Positions 26,079 through 35,844 are shown, numbered from the stretch's first letter. The stretch: DNA of 64,000 nucleotides from Ilumatobacteraceae bacterium (GCA_022843125.1 JALHOG010000019.1:1-64000), one strand, 5' to 3'. Notes: a model not told the origin generated them from the letters alone. Made by a program: numbers and translations.

Positions 26079-26999
26079 ATGACGCGGCACCGCCCGTTCC
26101 GGTTCGCCGTCCAGACCCGCGCCTGGGCCGACCCGGACGAGACCGCCGCCGTGGCGCGTCACGTCGAGGCGCTCGGCTACGACGAGCTCTACTCGTTCGA
26201 CCACATCGGCACCGTCGACCCGTTCGTCCCACTGCTCAGCGCTGTCGCCGCGACCGAACGGATCAGGGTCGGGCCCCTGGTGCTCAACAACGAGTTCCAC
26301 CACCCGGCCCTGCTCGCTCGAACGGTCGCGACCCTCGACCGCCACACGGGAGGGCGGCTGGTGCTCGGCCTCGGCACGGGATACGCGGTCGACGAGCACC
26401 GGGCGATCGGAGTCGAGCTGCGCGCCCCCGGGCCGCGCGTGAGCCGGTTCGGCGAGTGCGTGCAGATCCTCCGCGACCTGCTCGACACGGGATCGTCGCA
26501 CCGTGCCGGCGACCACCACACCGTCGCGATCGACGACCTCGGCGTCCGGCCGGTGCAACCGCGCGTGCCGTTCCTGATCGGTGGGTTCGGTCGCCGGGTG
26601 CTCGGCATCGCCGCGCAGCACGCCGACATCGTGCAGTTCACCGGGCTCTCCGACCGGCCCGACGGCACGATGGAGGTCATCGGTTTCGCGCTCGACGCGG
26701 TCGTCGAACGCGCGGCCTGGCTGAGCGAGCTGAGTGATGCACACGGTCGCGAGCCGGAGCGCTCGGCACTGGTGCAGTTCGTGCATGTCGGACCGGATGC
26801 ACCGTCGGACCACGAGCTCGCCGACCGCTTCGGGATCGACGCGTCCGCGATCGCCGACAGCCCGTTCGTGTGGGCTGGTCCCGAGTCGGCGATCGTCGAC
26901 AAGCTCGAACGTGTCCGCGAGCGCACGGGGATCAGCCACTACGTGGTCCGCGAGGTCGACGCGGTGGCGCCGCTCGTGGCCGCACTCGGCGGCCGCTGA
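26079..26999 (+). CDS. LLM-class (luciferase-like) F420-dependent oxidoreductase
   Basis: A 306-residue TIM-barrel protein of the bacterial luciferase-like family. Typical segments: 'HVEALGYDELYSFDHIG', 'RIRVGPLVLNNEFHHPALLART', 'LDRHTGGRLVLGLGTGY' and 'PFLIGGFGRRVLGIAAQHADI'. The last two match a subgroup that uses F420 in actinobacteria (TIGR03621-like). The substrate is unknown. It is a single gene ending 1 nt before the convergent otsB stop. Confidence 0.85.
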   Translation: MTRHRPFRFAVQTRAWADPDETAAVARHVEALGYDELYSFDHIGTVDPFVPLLSAVAATERIRVGPLVLNNEFHHPALLARTVATLDRHTGGRLVLGLGTGYAVDEHRAIGVELRAPGPRVSRFGECVQILRDLLDTGSSHRAGDHHTVAIDDLGVRPVQPRVPFLIGGFGRRVLGIAAQHADIVQFTGLSDRPDGTMEVIGFALDAVVERAAWLSELSDAHGREPERSALVQFVHVGPDAPSDHELADRFGIDASAIADSPFVWAGPESAIVDKLERVRERTGISHYVVREVDAVAPLVAALGGR

Positions 27000-27000
27000 A

Positions 27001-27780
27001 TCACGCCGGCGCGACGAGCTTGTGCAGGAGCGCCGTGACCGCCGCCGGGTCGGCGATGCGGAACCGGGCGCACGACTCGCCGCCGCCCACCCGCACCGTC
27101 ACGTCGTCGTGGCCCAGCATGGCGAACGCCTCCTCGTCGGTGATGTCGTCACCGAGGAACGCGATCGGTCGCCGGCCCAGGTTGTCGGCCAGCGTCAGGA
27201 GCGCATGGCCTTTCGTCGTCGACCGGGCGAGCAGCTCGACCACCGAGTGGCCGGGCTTCACGTGCGCCCCCGGGACACGGGCCGACGCCTCCAGGAGCTG
27301 CTCGGTGGCCGACCGCCCCAGCTCGGGGTCGGCGAGCCGGGTGTGCAGCACGACGCTGGCCGGCTTGCGTTCGAGCCATGCGCCCTCACCCGCGGTGAGC
27401 ACCGCCACCGCGCCGAGCGCGGCCAGCTCCGCGAGCGTCCGCTCTTCGGCGGCGTCGAGGCGGAGCGGTGCGGCGTCGCCGCTCTCGAGGCCGTGGCTGC
27501 CGATCACGTGGACCCGCTCCGGCAAGGCGAACAGCTCTCGCAGGCTGCGCAACGACCGGCCGGACACCACCGCGACACACGCCTGCGCGGCGAGGCGACT
27601 CAGCAGCGCCTCGACGCCGTCGCCGAGGCGGGCGTCGTCCGCGTGGTCGACGATCGGAGCGAGGACGCCGTCCACGTCGAAGGCGATCAGACCGGTGGCG
27701 AGCAGTGGGCGCAACTCACCCGCGAGCTCGTCGGAGGTGATCGGCGACGGTCCGGTGCGATCGGTCACGTCGTCGATCAC
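27001..27780 (-). CDS. otsB: Trehalose-6-phosphate phosphatase
   Basis: A 259-residue HAD-superfamily phosphatase that converts trehalose-6-phosphate to trehalose. The catalytic motif is 'FDVDGVLAPI' (residues ~34-43), a DxDG variant with Val where many OtsB have Tyr. Later motifs: 'VAVVSGRSLRSLRELF', 'IGSHGLES' and 'IAFLGDDITDEEAF'. Its ATG overlaps the otsA stop, so the two-step pathway is one operon. It provides an osmoprotectant. Confidence 0.92.
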   Translation of the reverse strand: MIDDVTDRTGPSPITSDELAGELRPLLATGLIAFDVDGVLAPIVDHADDARLGDGVEALLSRLAAQACVAVVSGRSLRSLRELFALPERVHVIGSHGLESGDAAPLRLDAAEERTLAELAALGAVAVLTAGEGAWLERKPASVVLHTRLADPELGRSATEQLLEASARVPGAHVKPGHSVVELLARSTTKGHALLTLADNLGRRPIAFLGDDITDEEAFAMLGHDDVTVRVGGGESCARFRIADPAAVTALLHKLVAPA

Positions 27781-29213
27781 GCGGCCGGACCCTCGGTGTC
27801 GAGGACGGCGAGGAACGACCGCGCCCAGTCGGTCACGGTCGAACCGGCGATCGTCGCCCGCATCGCCCGCATGCGCTCGCCGCGCTCCTGGCGCGGCATC
27901 TCGACGGCCTGTGCGATCGCGTCCTGCAACGCCACCGGGTCGTGGGGGTTGACGAGCAGCGCCTCGCGCAGTTCGTCGGCGGCGCCGGTGAACTCGCTGA
28001 GCACGAGCACACCGTCGCCGTCCGCGTTTGCCGCCACGTACTCCTTGGCGACGAGGTTCATCCCGTCACGGTAGGGGGTCACGAGCATCACGTCGCCCGC
28101 CCGGTAGAGCGGGATCAGCTCCTCCAGCGGCAGCGTCCGGTAGAGGTAGTGGATGACCGGGAAGCCGAGTCGTGCGTGGCGGCCGTTGATCTCCCCGACG
28201 ATCTGCTCGATCTCGCGGCGCTCGTCCTGATAGTGCTCGACGCCCTCGCGCGTCGGCGTCGCGACCTGCACGAGGACGTGTCGCTCGGGGTCGAGGCGAC
28301 CGTCGTCGAGCAGCTGACCGAAGGCCCGCAGGCGGGGTCCGATCCCCTTCGTGTAGTCCAGCCGATCGACGCCGAGCAGGATCACCTCGGGCGAGCCGAG
28401 CCGGGCACGGATGTCGATCGCCTGCCGGCGCGCAGCGCGCCCACCGGCCGGTTCCTCGATCTCGGCGACGTCGATCGAGATCGGGAACGCACCGACGAGC
28501 GAGCGATGCCCCCGGTACCCGACGCCGACGAGATGGTCGGTCACCACCGGCTCGTCGGGCTCGACGCCCTCGAGCAGGTCGGTGGCGGCGGCGATCATGT
28601 TCGTCGCGTCGCTCGCCCGCTGGAACCCGATCACGTCGGCGCCGAGCAGCCCTTCGACGATCTCGGCCCGCCACGGCAGCCGGCGGAACAGCTCGAGCGG
28701 CGGGAACGGGATGTGGTTGAAGAACCCGATCCGAACGTCGTCGCGGAGCTCACGGAGCGCCGTGGGGACGAGCTGGAGGTGGTAGTCGTGGATCCACACC
28801 GCCGCCCCCTCCGGGGCGATCTCGGCCACCCGCTCGGCGAACCGCTGGTTCACCAGGCGGTAGGCGTCCCAGTCGTCGCCGTGGTAGGCGCTCTCCCGGA
28901 TCGCGTCGTGGTACAGCGGCCACAGGGTGTCGTTCGACATGCCCTCGTAGTAGCGGTGCAGCTCCTCGTCGCTCAGCGCGAGTGAGTGGAGCGCGATGCC
29001 GTCGAGATCGATGTCCTCGTCGACCCCGCCCGGCTGGCCGGTCCAGCCGACCCAGCTCCCGCCCGTCTCGCGGATCGTGGGCAGCAACGCCCGCACGAGT
29101 CCTCCGGGGCTGGCGCTCCAACTGCCGTCCGGCTCTCGGGTGACGGGAAGGCGGTTGGCGGCCACGATGAGAGGTCGCCCGCCGCGTGTGGGATCTGGCG
29201 GAGTGTCGTGCAT
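27777..29213 (-). CDS. otsA: Trehalose-6-phosphate synthase
   Basis: A 478-residue GT20 glycosyltransferase that joins UDP- or ADP-glucose to glucose-6-phosphate. Motifs: 'IVAANRLPVTREPDGSW', 'WVGWTGQPG', 'IHDYHLQLVP', 'FFNHIPFPP', 'LGVDRLDYTKGI' and 'TPYRDGMNLVAKEYVAA'. ATG 29213 ('MHDTPPDPTRGG') gives the usual length; the track start at 29276 adds an unlikely tail. It precedes otsB with an ATGA overlap. Confidence 0.94.
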   Translation of the reverse strand: MHDTPPDPTRGGRPLIVAANRLPVTREPDGSWSASPGGLVRALLPTIRETGGSWVGWTGQPGGVDEDIDLDGIALHSLALSDEELHRYYEGMSNDTLWPLYHDAIRESAYHGDDWDAYRLVNQRFAERVAEIAPEGAAVWIHDYHLQLVPTALRELRDDVRIGFFNHIPFPPLELFRRLPWRAEIVEGLLGADVIGFQRASDATNMIAAATDLLEGVEPDEPVVTDHLVGVGYRGHRSLVGAFPISIDVAEIEEPAGGRAARRQAIDIRARLGSPEVILLGVDRLDYTKGIGPRLRAFGQLLDDGRLDPERHVLVQVATPTREGVEHYQDERREIEQIVGEINGRHARLGFPVIHYLYRTLPLEELIPLYRAGDVMLVTPYRDGMNLVAKEYVAANADGDGVLVLSEFTGAADELREALLVNPHDPVALQDAIAQAVEMPRQERGERMRAMRATIAGSTVTDWARSFLAVLDTEGPAA

Positions 29214-29349
29214 GGTGCTGTGGTGCCCGCCCGCGGCGACCGGGCGATGGCGCCCGGGGGGTACCCATTCCATCACGGGGTGATGCTCGGGGCGACCGGG
29301 CTCATGTCACACGGCCGGGTGACGCAGGCGGCCGACCCGGGCGGTTTCG

Positions 29350-30510
29350 TCAGACCGCGGAGAGTGCCTGGGCGAGGTCGGCGACGAGGTCGCTGCTGTG
29401 CTCGATGCCGACGCTCAACCGCAGGAGGTTGGCCGGTACCTCGAGGGGCGAACCGGCCGCCGAGGCGTGGGTCATCGCACCGGGGTGCTCGATCAGGCTC
29501 TCCACCGCGCCCAACGACTCGGCCAGGGTGAACAGCGTGGTCGCGGCGGCGATGCGTCGGGCGGCCGCTTCGCCGCCCTGCACGGTGAAGCTGACCATGC
29601 CGCCGTAGTCACGCATCTGCTTGGCGGCCGCGGCGTGGCCCGGATGATCGGGGAGCTGGGGGTAGAGCACCCGCTCGACCGCCTCGTGGCCGGTGAGCAG
29701 GTCGACGATCGCTCTGGCGTTCTCGCAGTGGCGATCCATCCGCACACCGAGCGTCTTGGCGCCGCGCAGCACGAGGTAGCAGTCGAACGGCGACGGGACT
29801 GCTCCGGCTGCGTTCTGGGTGAACCGGAGCCGTCCGGCGAGCTCGTCGTCGTCGACCGCCAGGAACCCGCCGACCACGTCGCTGTGCCCGCCGAGGTACT
29901 TCGTCGCGGAATGGACGACGATGTCGGCCCCGAGCGTGATCGGCTGCTGGAGATACGGCGTGGCGAACGTGTTGTCGACCACGACGAGTGCACCGCGCTC
30001 ACGGGCGATCGTCGCGACCGCCTCGATGTCGAAGCACGTGAGCAGCGGGTTGGTGGGCGTTTCGAGCCACACCATGCCGGTGTCGTCGGGCCAGTTGTCG
30101 CGCAGCGAGTCGAGGTCACCGAGATCGACGGCCGACCATGGGAACCCGAGCGGCGACCACACCTTGGAGATCAGCCGGAACGTGCCGCCGTACGCGTCGT
30201 TGCCGAGCAGGATCCGCTGGCCCTGGCGGAGCAGGCGCAACACATTGTCCTCCGCTGCGAGGCCGCTCGCGAATGCGAGCCCGTGACGCGCCTGTTCGAG
30301 CGCGGCGATCTGGGTCTCGACCGCGGTGCGCGTCGGGTTGCCCGAGCGCGAGTACTCGTACCCCTGGTGGACGCCGACCTCGCTCTGGGCGAACGTGGTC
30401 GCCAACGAGATCGGCGGCACGACGGCGCCGGTCGCCGGATCGGGCTCCTGCCCTGCGTGGATGGCGAGCGTCTCGAATGCCCAACCCACCTGCTGTTCCT
30501 CTTCGCCCAT
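29350..30510 (-). CDS. metB: Cystathionine gamma-synthase/lyase (PLP, Cys/Met metabolism)
   Basis: A 386-residue fold-type I PLP enzyme. The PLP Lys is in 'HSATKYLGGHSDVVGG', with 'YEYSRSGNPTRTAVE' near the N-terminus and 'ETPTNPLL' before the substrate loop. In M. tuberculosis metB is encoded close to a cystathionine beta-synthase, as here. Synthase and lyase activities are hard to separate by sequence; with Cbs upstream, reverse transsulfuration (cystathionine to cysteine) is likely, and synthase activity is possible. Confidence 0.85.
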   Translation of the reverse strand: MGEEEQQVGWAFETLAIHAGQEPDPATGAVVPPISLATTFAQSEVGVHQGYEYSRSGNPTRTAVETQIAALEQARHGLAFASGLAAEDNVLRLLRQGQRILLGNDAYGGTFRLISKVWSPLGFPWSAVDLGDLDSLRDNWPDDTGMVWLETPTNPLLTCFDIEAVATIARERGALVVVDNTFATPYLQQPITLGADIVVHSATKYLGGHSDVVGGFLAVDDDELAGRLRFTQNAAGAVPSPFDCYLVLRGAKTLGVRMDRHCENARAIVDLLTGHEAVERVLYPQLPDHPGHAAAAKQMRDYGGMVSFTVQGGEAAARRIAAATTLFTLAESLGAVESLIEHPGAMTHASAAGSPLEVPANLLRLSVGIEHSSDLVADLAQALSAV

Positions 30511-30553
30511 GCTCAGCCCTTCCCGCTCAGTCCGTCTCGTTCAGCCGTCTCGC

Positions 30554-31951
30554 TCAGCCGTGCGCCCGTGCTTCGAAGAAGCTCAAGATGTCGGTGCGGG
30601 TCAGCACGCTCAGCGGCCGCCCGCCCGCGAGCACGAGCAGGGCCGGCGACGTGTGCAGCATGTCGAGCGCGAGCTCGAGCTTCTGACCGCCGCCGATCGT
30701 GGGGAGGCGCGGCCCCATGACCGAGTCGACCGGCAGGTCCATCACCGCCGGATCCTTGGCGATCGCCTCCATCAGTTCGAGCTCGTCGACCGAGCCGGCC
30801 ACCTCGGCGGCCGCGAACGGCGGCGTGTTCTTGCAGACCGGCAGCTGGCTGATGCCGTTGGCGCGCATCCGCTCGATCGCGATGCGGACGGTCTCGGCCG
30901 GGTTGACGTAGATCAGACCGGCCTGATCCTCGGCGCGGGCGTCGAGGACGGCGGCGATGCACTCGGTGCACTCGACGAGGAAACCGAAGTTCGCCATCCA
31001 CGCATCGTCGAACACGCGCGACAGGTACCCGCGTCCCGAGTCGGGGTTGAGGACCACGACGATGTCGTCGGGCTGGGCGTCGCGGGCCACCTTGATCGCG
31101 GCGGCCACCGCCAGGCCGCCCGAACCACCGATCAGGATGCCCTCGGTGCGGCTGATGCGGCGTGCGGTGAGGAAGCTGTGCTCGTCACTGACCGCGATGA
31201 CGTCGTCGTACAGGTCGGGGTCCCAGGCCGCAGGGAAGAAGTCTTCGCCGACGCCCTCGACGAGGTACGGCCGGCCCGATCCGCCCGAGAACACCGACCC
31301 TTCCGGGTCGGCCGCGATGATCCGGATGGCGGGGTTCTGCTCCTTCAGGAAACGCGCGGTGCCGGTCAGGGTCCCGCAGGTGCCTGCACCCGCGACGAAG
31401 TGGGTGATCCGCCCGGCCGTCTGCTCCCAGATCTCCGGACCCGTCGTCTTGGTGTGGGCGAGCGGGTTGTTCGGGTTGGCGTACTGGTTGGGCCGGAAGG
31501 CGTTGCGCTCGACCGTGAGTCGGGCAGCCACGCTGTAGTAGCTCTGCGGGTCGTCGGGCGGGACGGCGACCGGGCACACGACGACCTCCGCGCCGTACGC
31601 CTTGAGGAGCGACACCTTCTCCGGCGCGACCTTGTCGGTCATCACGAACACGCAGCTGTACCCGCGCTGCGCAGCGACGATGGCGAGCCCGACGCCAGTG
31701 TTGCCGCTCGTGGGCTCGACGATCGTGCCGCCCGGCTTCAGCAGCCCGTCGCGCTCGGCGGCGAGGATCATCTCGAGTGCCGGACGATCCTTGGCGGACC
31801 CACCGGGGTTGGTGGTCTCCATCTTCATCGCCAGGACGGCAGGGATGTCCTCGAGCTCCATCGTGCGCTTCATCCGCACGAGCGGTGTGTGGCCGATCAA
31901 CTCCACCACCGAATCGGCGATCGAGGTGCCGGCGAGGCGAGGGTCGACCAT
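30554..31951 (-). CDS. cbs: Cystathionine beta-synthase with C-terminal CBS-domain pair
   Basis: A 465-residue protein that condenses serine and homocysteine. The PLP domain (1-~325) has 'TNPGGSAKDRPA' with the PLP Lys, 'EPTSGNTGVGLA' for the substrate and 'GGSGGLAVAAAI' near the phosphate site. Two CBS domains follow (~340-465: 'MRANGISQLPVC' and 'LHTSPALLVLAGGRPLSVLTR'). There is no N-terminal heme-binding extension, as in other bacterial forms. It is 43 nt upstream of the metB gene in the same direction: one transsulfuration operon. Confidence 0.92.
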   Translation of the reverse strand: MVDPRLAGTSIADSVVELIGHTPLVRMKRTMELEDIPAVLAMKMETTNPGGSAKDRPALEMILAAERDGLLKPGGTIVEPTSGNTGVGLAIVAAQRGYSCVFVMTDKVAPEKVSLLKAYGAEVVVCPVAVPPDDPQSYYSVAARLTVERNAFRPNQYANPNNPLAHTKTTGPEIWEQTAGRITHFVAGAGTCGTLTGTARFLKEQNPAIRIIAADPEGSVFSGGSGRPYLVEGVGEDFFPAAWDPDLYDDVIAVSDEHSFLTARRISRTEGILIGGSGGLAVAAAIKVARDAQPDDIVVVLNPDSGRGYLSRVFDDAWMANFGFLVECTECIAAVLDARAEDQAGLIYVNPAETVRIAIERMRANGISQLPVCKNTPPFAAAEVAGSVDELELMEAIAKDPAVMDLPVDSVMGPRLPTIGGGQKLELALDMLHTSPALLVLAGGRPLSVLTRTDILSFFEARAHG

Positions 31952-32002
31952 CCCGCCGAGCGTAACCAGCTTCCGAGCGACCCATCCCGGCGGGAGCGCC
32001 CC

Positions 32003-32046
32003 AGCCGACGATCAGCCGACGATCAGTCGACGATCAGCCGACGATC
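32003..32046. repeat. Four tandem 11-bp repeats between cbs and the lipoprotein gene
   Basis: AGCCGACGATC occurs four times (32003, 32014, 32025 with one mismatch, 32036). The last copy contains the stop codon of the minus-strand lipoprotein gene. It is likely a slippage-prone 3' end; no palindrome or spacer pattern that would suggest CRISPR. Confidence 0.85.
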
Positions 32047-34429
32047 AGCCGGTGAGATCGAGCTCCCACACGACGTTCTCCCCGAAGTCGGTCCCGCTCA
32101 CGTACAGGACGTCGTCCAGCAACTCGGCGTCGTCAACCGAGCGGGCGAGGCTCGGCGGGACGCCGTCGAGCCTGAGCCGGACGGTCGAGCCGGAGGGATC
32201 GAGCTCCCACACCGCGAGCTCCAGCGCTCCGAGTGTGTTCACCGAGCCGACGAGCAGCGTGCGGTCGGGCGCTGTGATCGCCCGGACGATGCGGCTGCGG
32301 GCCGGGTCGTCGATCTGGATCTGCGTGCTGACGAAGGTGGTCCCGTCCGTCGTGCGGTGACGCCACCACGTCCGGTCTTCCTGGGTGACGATCACGACAC
32401 CCGTGTCGTCGACGCTGACGCTGCGGATCGAGACGTCGGCCGCCTCGGTGGGGAGCGTGGCGAGCGTCCACGCCGCGCCCGGGGGGCGGGTGAGGACCAC
32501 GGGGGTGGAGCGGCCGGACTGCAACCGCCCGCCGGTGGCGACGACCAACCCGTCGTTGGTCGCCACGACCCGGTCGAGCCACACCTGCTCACCCTCCAGC
32601 GGCGGCGTCGGCTCCTCGGTCCAGGCGCCGTCGACCTCGCTCACGATCGCCGGGGTTGAGACCGTGCTGCCGGTGGAGGAGCGAGCCGATCGGTTCCCGA
32701 CGGCAACGAAGCTGTCGGCGGTCGCCGTCGCGTCGCGCAGGTAATCACCGCCCGGCCCGGTGAGGATCAGCTCACCTTCGACCCACGGGCCACCGTTGTC
32801 GCTGGTGAGGATCCGGGTCCCTCCAATCGGGCCGTTGCGCTGGTCCTCCGGATCGTCGTCGGAGCGGATCGCGATCTGCCTTGCGCCGGCGGCGGCGAGC
32901 GCGTCGGACTCGAGCGGGATGTCGTCCTGGTTCGCGATCCGCCAACTCCCGTCGCGTCGGATGCCCCACTGCTCGATCGGTCCGTATGTGATGCCACCCT
33001 CGACCGGGCGGACCGCAGGATAGGCGCGCGTCAGCGCAGCGACCTCGTCGCCGACGAGCTCCAACTCGGTCGACGCAGGGACCGCTCCCACCGGCCGGCG
33101 TGGATCTTCCACGACCGTCCAGGTGTCGTCGCCGTCGTGGACGGCGAGGCGGAACGACCGCTCGGCCGACCCGACGACCGCCAGGCGGCCGTCGAGCACG
33201 AACGGGCGGGCGGTCCCGAAGCGCTCGTTCGGCAGCTCCGGCGCCGGGACGGAGGTGCCGTTCCCGTCGGCGTCGACCCGCGCCACCTCCACCCGGAGAT
33301 CCTGGATCCCGACCGCGAACCCGTCGCCGTCGACGGCGACCCTTCCGGCACCGGCCTCGGGCACCGGAGCAGGGTCGCCCGCGGCGCCGGTGAGCGTGAG
33401 CGGGATCGCTCGCCAGGTTCGGCCGTCGGTGGAGGTGACGAGATCGGTCGGGTCGGGCCCGATGCCGTCTGCGGTCGCGACGAACCCGTCGAGCGTCAGC
33501 GCCGGTGCACCGATCGCGCTGTATGCCCCGAGTCCGGCCACGGTCGTGTCGAACGTGGTGCCCGAGTCGTCCGACCGCCAGATGCGCCCGCGGGCCTCGC
33601 CATCGACGACCTCGCCGCCCGCGAGGAGCACGGTGGTCCCGCTTGCGACGATGCCGGTGACGAACGGATCGATCGAGTCGGTCGTGACCTGCTCGACGCC
33701 CCACCCGTCGGCATTCTCCAGATACGTGACGATGTCACTGCCGAGTGGCGTCGCCACGATCGCGGCGACGATCGCACGGCCCGACACGAACGTGACGTCG
33801 AGCGCGGTGGCGGCGCCGTCGGCGACGATCTCGGCGGCCGCGAACGTCGCCCCGCGATCGCGTGATTGCCAGATCGCTGCTCGCGGCACGCCGGTCGTGT
33901 CGAGGACCGTGCCGGCCACGACGACCCGGTCGCCGTCGGCGCCGATGCCGTACGCAGCCGACTCGGTGGCATCAGCGTGGTCGAGGACGACGGTGTTGAC
34001 GCTGAACGACGGCCCGTCGGCCCGGACGAGGTGCGCGGTGGCGGCGAACGGTGTGCCGGGGTCGGGTCGCGTCGAGCCGGCGAGGATGGCGACGCCGGGC
34101 GACGCATCCGACGCCGCGATGACCGCCAGATCGTTGATCGTCTCGACCGGGGTCTTCGGCGCCCGGCTGGGGATCGCCGACCGACGCATCCCGATCGCGG
34201 CGGCGTCGCTCGTCGGCGGGCTGCTGGGCGGCGCCGGTTCGGTGTCCGACGAGCTGGGCTCAGACGTGCTCTCGATCGTGACAGCGGTGATCGACGCGTC
34301 GGGAGGTTCGGCGGTTCTCCCGGCCGTCGACCCGTCGTCGCTCGACGAGCACGCAGCAACGAGGAGCGAGGTGGCGACGACGAGGGCGAGAGCCCGTCGC
34401 TGCGCGTGATGATCGGTTCCCGCGAACAC
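32045..34429 (-). CDS. Large beta-propeller lipoprotein with BNR-like repeats
   Basis: A 794-residue protein with a lipoprotein signal: basic start, hydrophobic core 'ALALVVATSLLVAAC' and lipobox Cys near residue 27, then a Ser/Thr/Pro-rich linker to ~100. The rest contains repeated Asp-box/BNR-like motifs such as 'SRDRGATF', 'SDDSGTTF', 'STDGRTW' and 'TSDNGGPW', which mark propeller blades in sialidase-like and other surface proteins. No catalytic residues of sialidases are evident. GTG 34429 is used; a -10 box ends 6 nt upstream. A surface binding role is inferred. Confidence 0.75.
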   Translation of the reverse strand: MFAGTDHHAQRRALALVVATSLLVAACSSSDDGSTAGRTAEPPDASITAVTIESTSEPSSSDTEPAPPSSPPTSDAAAIGMRRSAIPSRAPKTPVETINDLAVIAASDASPGVAILAGSTRPDPGTPFAATAHLVRADGPSFSVNTVVLDHADATESAAYGIGADGDRVVVAGTVLDTTGVPRAAIWQSRDRGATFAAAEIVADGAATALDVTFVSGRAIVAAIVATPLGSDIVTYLENADGWGVEQVTTDSIDPFVTGIVASGTTVLLAGGEVVDGEARGRIWRSDDSGTTFDTTVAGLGAYSAIGAPALTLDGFVATADGIGPDPTDLVTSTDGRTWRAIPLTLTGAAGDPAPVPEAGAGRVAVDGDGFAVGIQDLRVEVARVDADGNGTSVPAPELPNERFGTARPFVLDGRLAVVGSAERSFRLAVHDGDDTWTVVEDPRRPVGAVPASTELELVGDEVAALTRAYPAVRPVEGGITYGPIEQWGIRRDGSWRIANQDDIPLESDALAAAGARQIAIRSDDDPEDQRNGPIGGTRILTSDNGGPWVEGELILTGPGGDYLRDATATADSFVAVGNRSARSSTGSTVSTPAIVSEVDGAWTEEPTPPLEGEQVWLDRVVATNDGLVVATGGRLQSGRSTPVVLTRPPGAAWTLATLPTEAADVSIRSVSVDDTGVVIVTQEDRTWWRHRTTDGTTFVSTQIQIDDPARSRIVRAITAPDRTLLVGSVNTLGALELAVWELDPSGSTVRLRLDGVPPSLARSVDDAELLDDVLYVSGTDFGENVVWELDLTG

Positions 34430-34435
34430 GGGTGC

Positions 34436-34441
34436 ATTCTG
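34436..34441 (-). promoter_or_regulatory. -10 element of the propeller lipoprotein gene
   Basis: Read on the minus strand, CAGAAT ends 6 nt before GTG 34429, which would give a leaderless transcript. No Shine-Dalgarno sequence is present. The -35 element was not identified. Confidence 0.4.
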
Positions 34442-34527
34442 CTCGTGCGCAGCGCTGTCGGCCAGGGGGAGCAGTCCCCCGAGGACGCTGCGCCGGAGGT
34501 ACGGGGTCGGATAGGTTGGTGACCTTG

Positions 34528-34965
34528 ATGGTCGCCGATCTCGAACGTTCGATCCTGCAACGACTCGATGCCGTCGACCTCCGGTACACCACGGGGCGGC
34601 GAGCGATCGTCGACGGCCTCCGCAAGGCGAACGGGCCGGTCACGTTGCCCGAACTGCTGCAGCTCGTGCCCGATCTGGCCCAGAGCTCGGCCTACCGGAA
34701 CCTCGCCCTCATGGAGGAGGCCGGCGTGGTGCGCCGGCTGGTGCACAGCAACGACCATGCCCGGTACGAGTTGGCGGAGGCGCTCACCGAGCACCACCAC
34801 CATCTCATCTGCGACTCGTGCGGCATCGTCCGCGACGTCCAGTTCGATGCTCGGCTCGAGCGCACGCTCGACAAGGCGTTCGACGAGGCCGCTGCGTCGG
34901 AGGGTTTCACGATCGCCCGCCACGTGATCGACCTGTTCGGTACCTGTGCCGACTGCGCCGGCTGA
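34528..34965 (+). CDS. zur: Zinc-uptake regulator, Fur family
   Basis: A 145-residue Fur-family repressor. Winged helix ~15-85 ('RYTTGRRAIVDGLRKANGPVTLPELLQL', 'SSAYRNLALMEEAGVVRRL' as pieces). The metal region has a 'HHHHLICDSCG' segment and a C-terminal 'CADCAG': two CxxC pairs for the structural zinc. It is beside znuC, znuA and znuB, so it is called Zur, not Fur. An in-frame GTG at 34519 is an alternative start. Confidence 0.85.
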   Translation: MVADLERSILQRLDAVDLRYTTGRRAIVDGLRKANGPVTLPELLQLVPDLAQSSAYRNLALMEEAGVVRRLVHSNDHARYELAEALTEHHHHLICDSCGIVRDVQFDARLERTLDKAFDEAAASEGFTIARHVIDLFGTCADCAG

Positions 34966-34984
34966 CACCAGGTCGTCGCGCCGC

Positions 34985-35812
34985 TCAGTGTTCGTGCCGG
35001 TGGTGGTCGGCCTCGGTGTGTCGGTACTCGACGTGGTGCGGGTCGACGTCGATGAGGTCGTGGTGATCGTGGTGTGACCCGTCATCGAGCGCGATCGAGT
35101 TCCCGCCGAGGTCGAGGACGCGCCCCGCATAGGCGGTGCGCAGGTGCTCGGGGGTGAGCACAGCGGTCGGTGCGCCGCACGCCACGACACGCCCGGCGAG
35201 CAGCACGACGAAGTCGGACTCGGCGGCTTCCTCGAGGTCATGGGTGGCGACGACCACGGTGCGCCCGGCGGCGCGCTCCTCGAGTACGGCGCGTCGGATC
35301 TGTGCGGCCGACGCCATGTCGAGCCCGGCGACCGGCTCGTCGAGCAGCAGCACGTCGGCGTCTTGGACGAGGCCTTGCGCGATGAACACGCGCTGGCGCT
35401 GCCCGCCTGACATCTCCGTGAGGTGACGATCGGCGAGTTCGTCCATCTCCATGCGGTGCAGCGCCGCCGTGACCGCCTTGCGGTCGGCGGCGCGCAGGCG
35501 CCGGATCGGGCCGACGGAGGGTGTGCGGCCGAGCGATACCACCTCGCGCGCGGTCACCGGGAGTTGAGCGGCGACGTGCTGGGTCTGGAGCACGTACGCC
35601 GTGGAACGCCTCGCCTGGGACGGTGACTCGCCGTCGATCCTGACCGCACCATGGTCGGGGAGCAGGCCGGCGATGGCGTGGAGGAGGGTCGACTTCCCGG
35701 AGCCGTTCGGCCCGACGAGGGTGGTGATCCCTGGCGGAATGTCGAGCGCGTCGACCCGCAGAGCGGTGGTGGTGCCTCGTTGCACCGTGAGGTCGCGGAT
35801 CTCGATCGTCAT
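34985..35812 (-). CDS. znuC: Zinc ABC transporter ATP-binding protein with His-rich tail
   Basis: A 275-residue ABC ATPase: Walker A 'GPNGSGKSTLL', signature 'MSGGQRQRV', Walker B 'VLLLDEPVAGLD', switch His in 'VVVATHDLEEA'. The last ~30 residues are His/Asp-rich ('SHHDHHDLIDVDPHH', 'HTEADHHRHEH'), fitting a zinc-buffering or sensing tail. It is convergent with zur and divergent from znuA-znuB, the other parts of the importer; the 68-bp gap between znuC and znuA should hold the shared Zur-controlled promoter. Confidence 0.92.
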   Translation of the reverse strand: MTIEIRDLTVQRGTTTALRVDALDIPPGITTLVGPNGSGKSTLLHAIAGLLPDHGAVRIDGESPSQARRSTAYVLQTQHVAAQLPVTAREVVSLGRTPSVGPIRRLRAADRKAVTAALHRMEMDELADRHLTEMSGGQRQRVFIAQGLVQDADVLLLDEPVAGLDMASAAQIRRAVLEERAAGRTVVVATHDLEEAAESDFVVLLAGRVVACGAPTAVLTPEHLRTAYAGRVLDLGGNSIALDDGSHHDHHDLIDVDPHHVEYRHTEADHHRHEH

Positions 35813-35844
35813 GTGGCCAATGTGGTTGTATCGGGTTGCTCGGG

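Noticed and set aside
30326-32659. 777-codon plus-strand ORF opposite metB/cbs
   Set aside because: Spans three unrelated minus-strand genes; composition is typical of a shadow frame.
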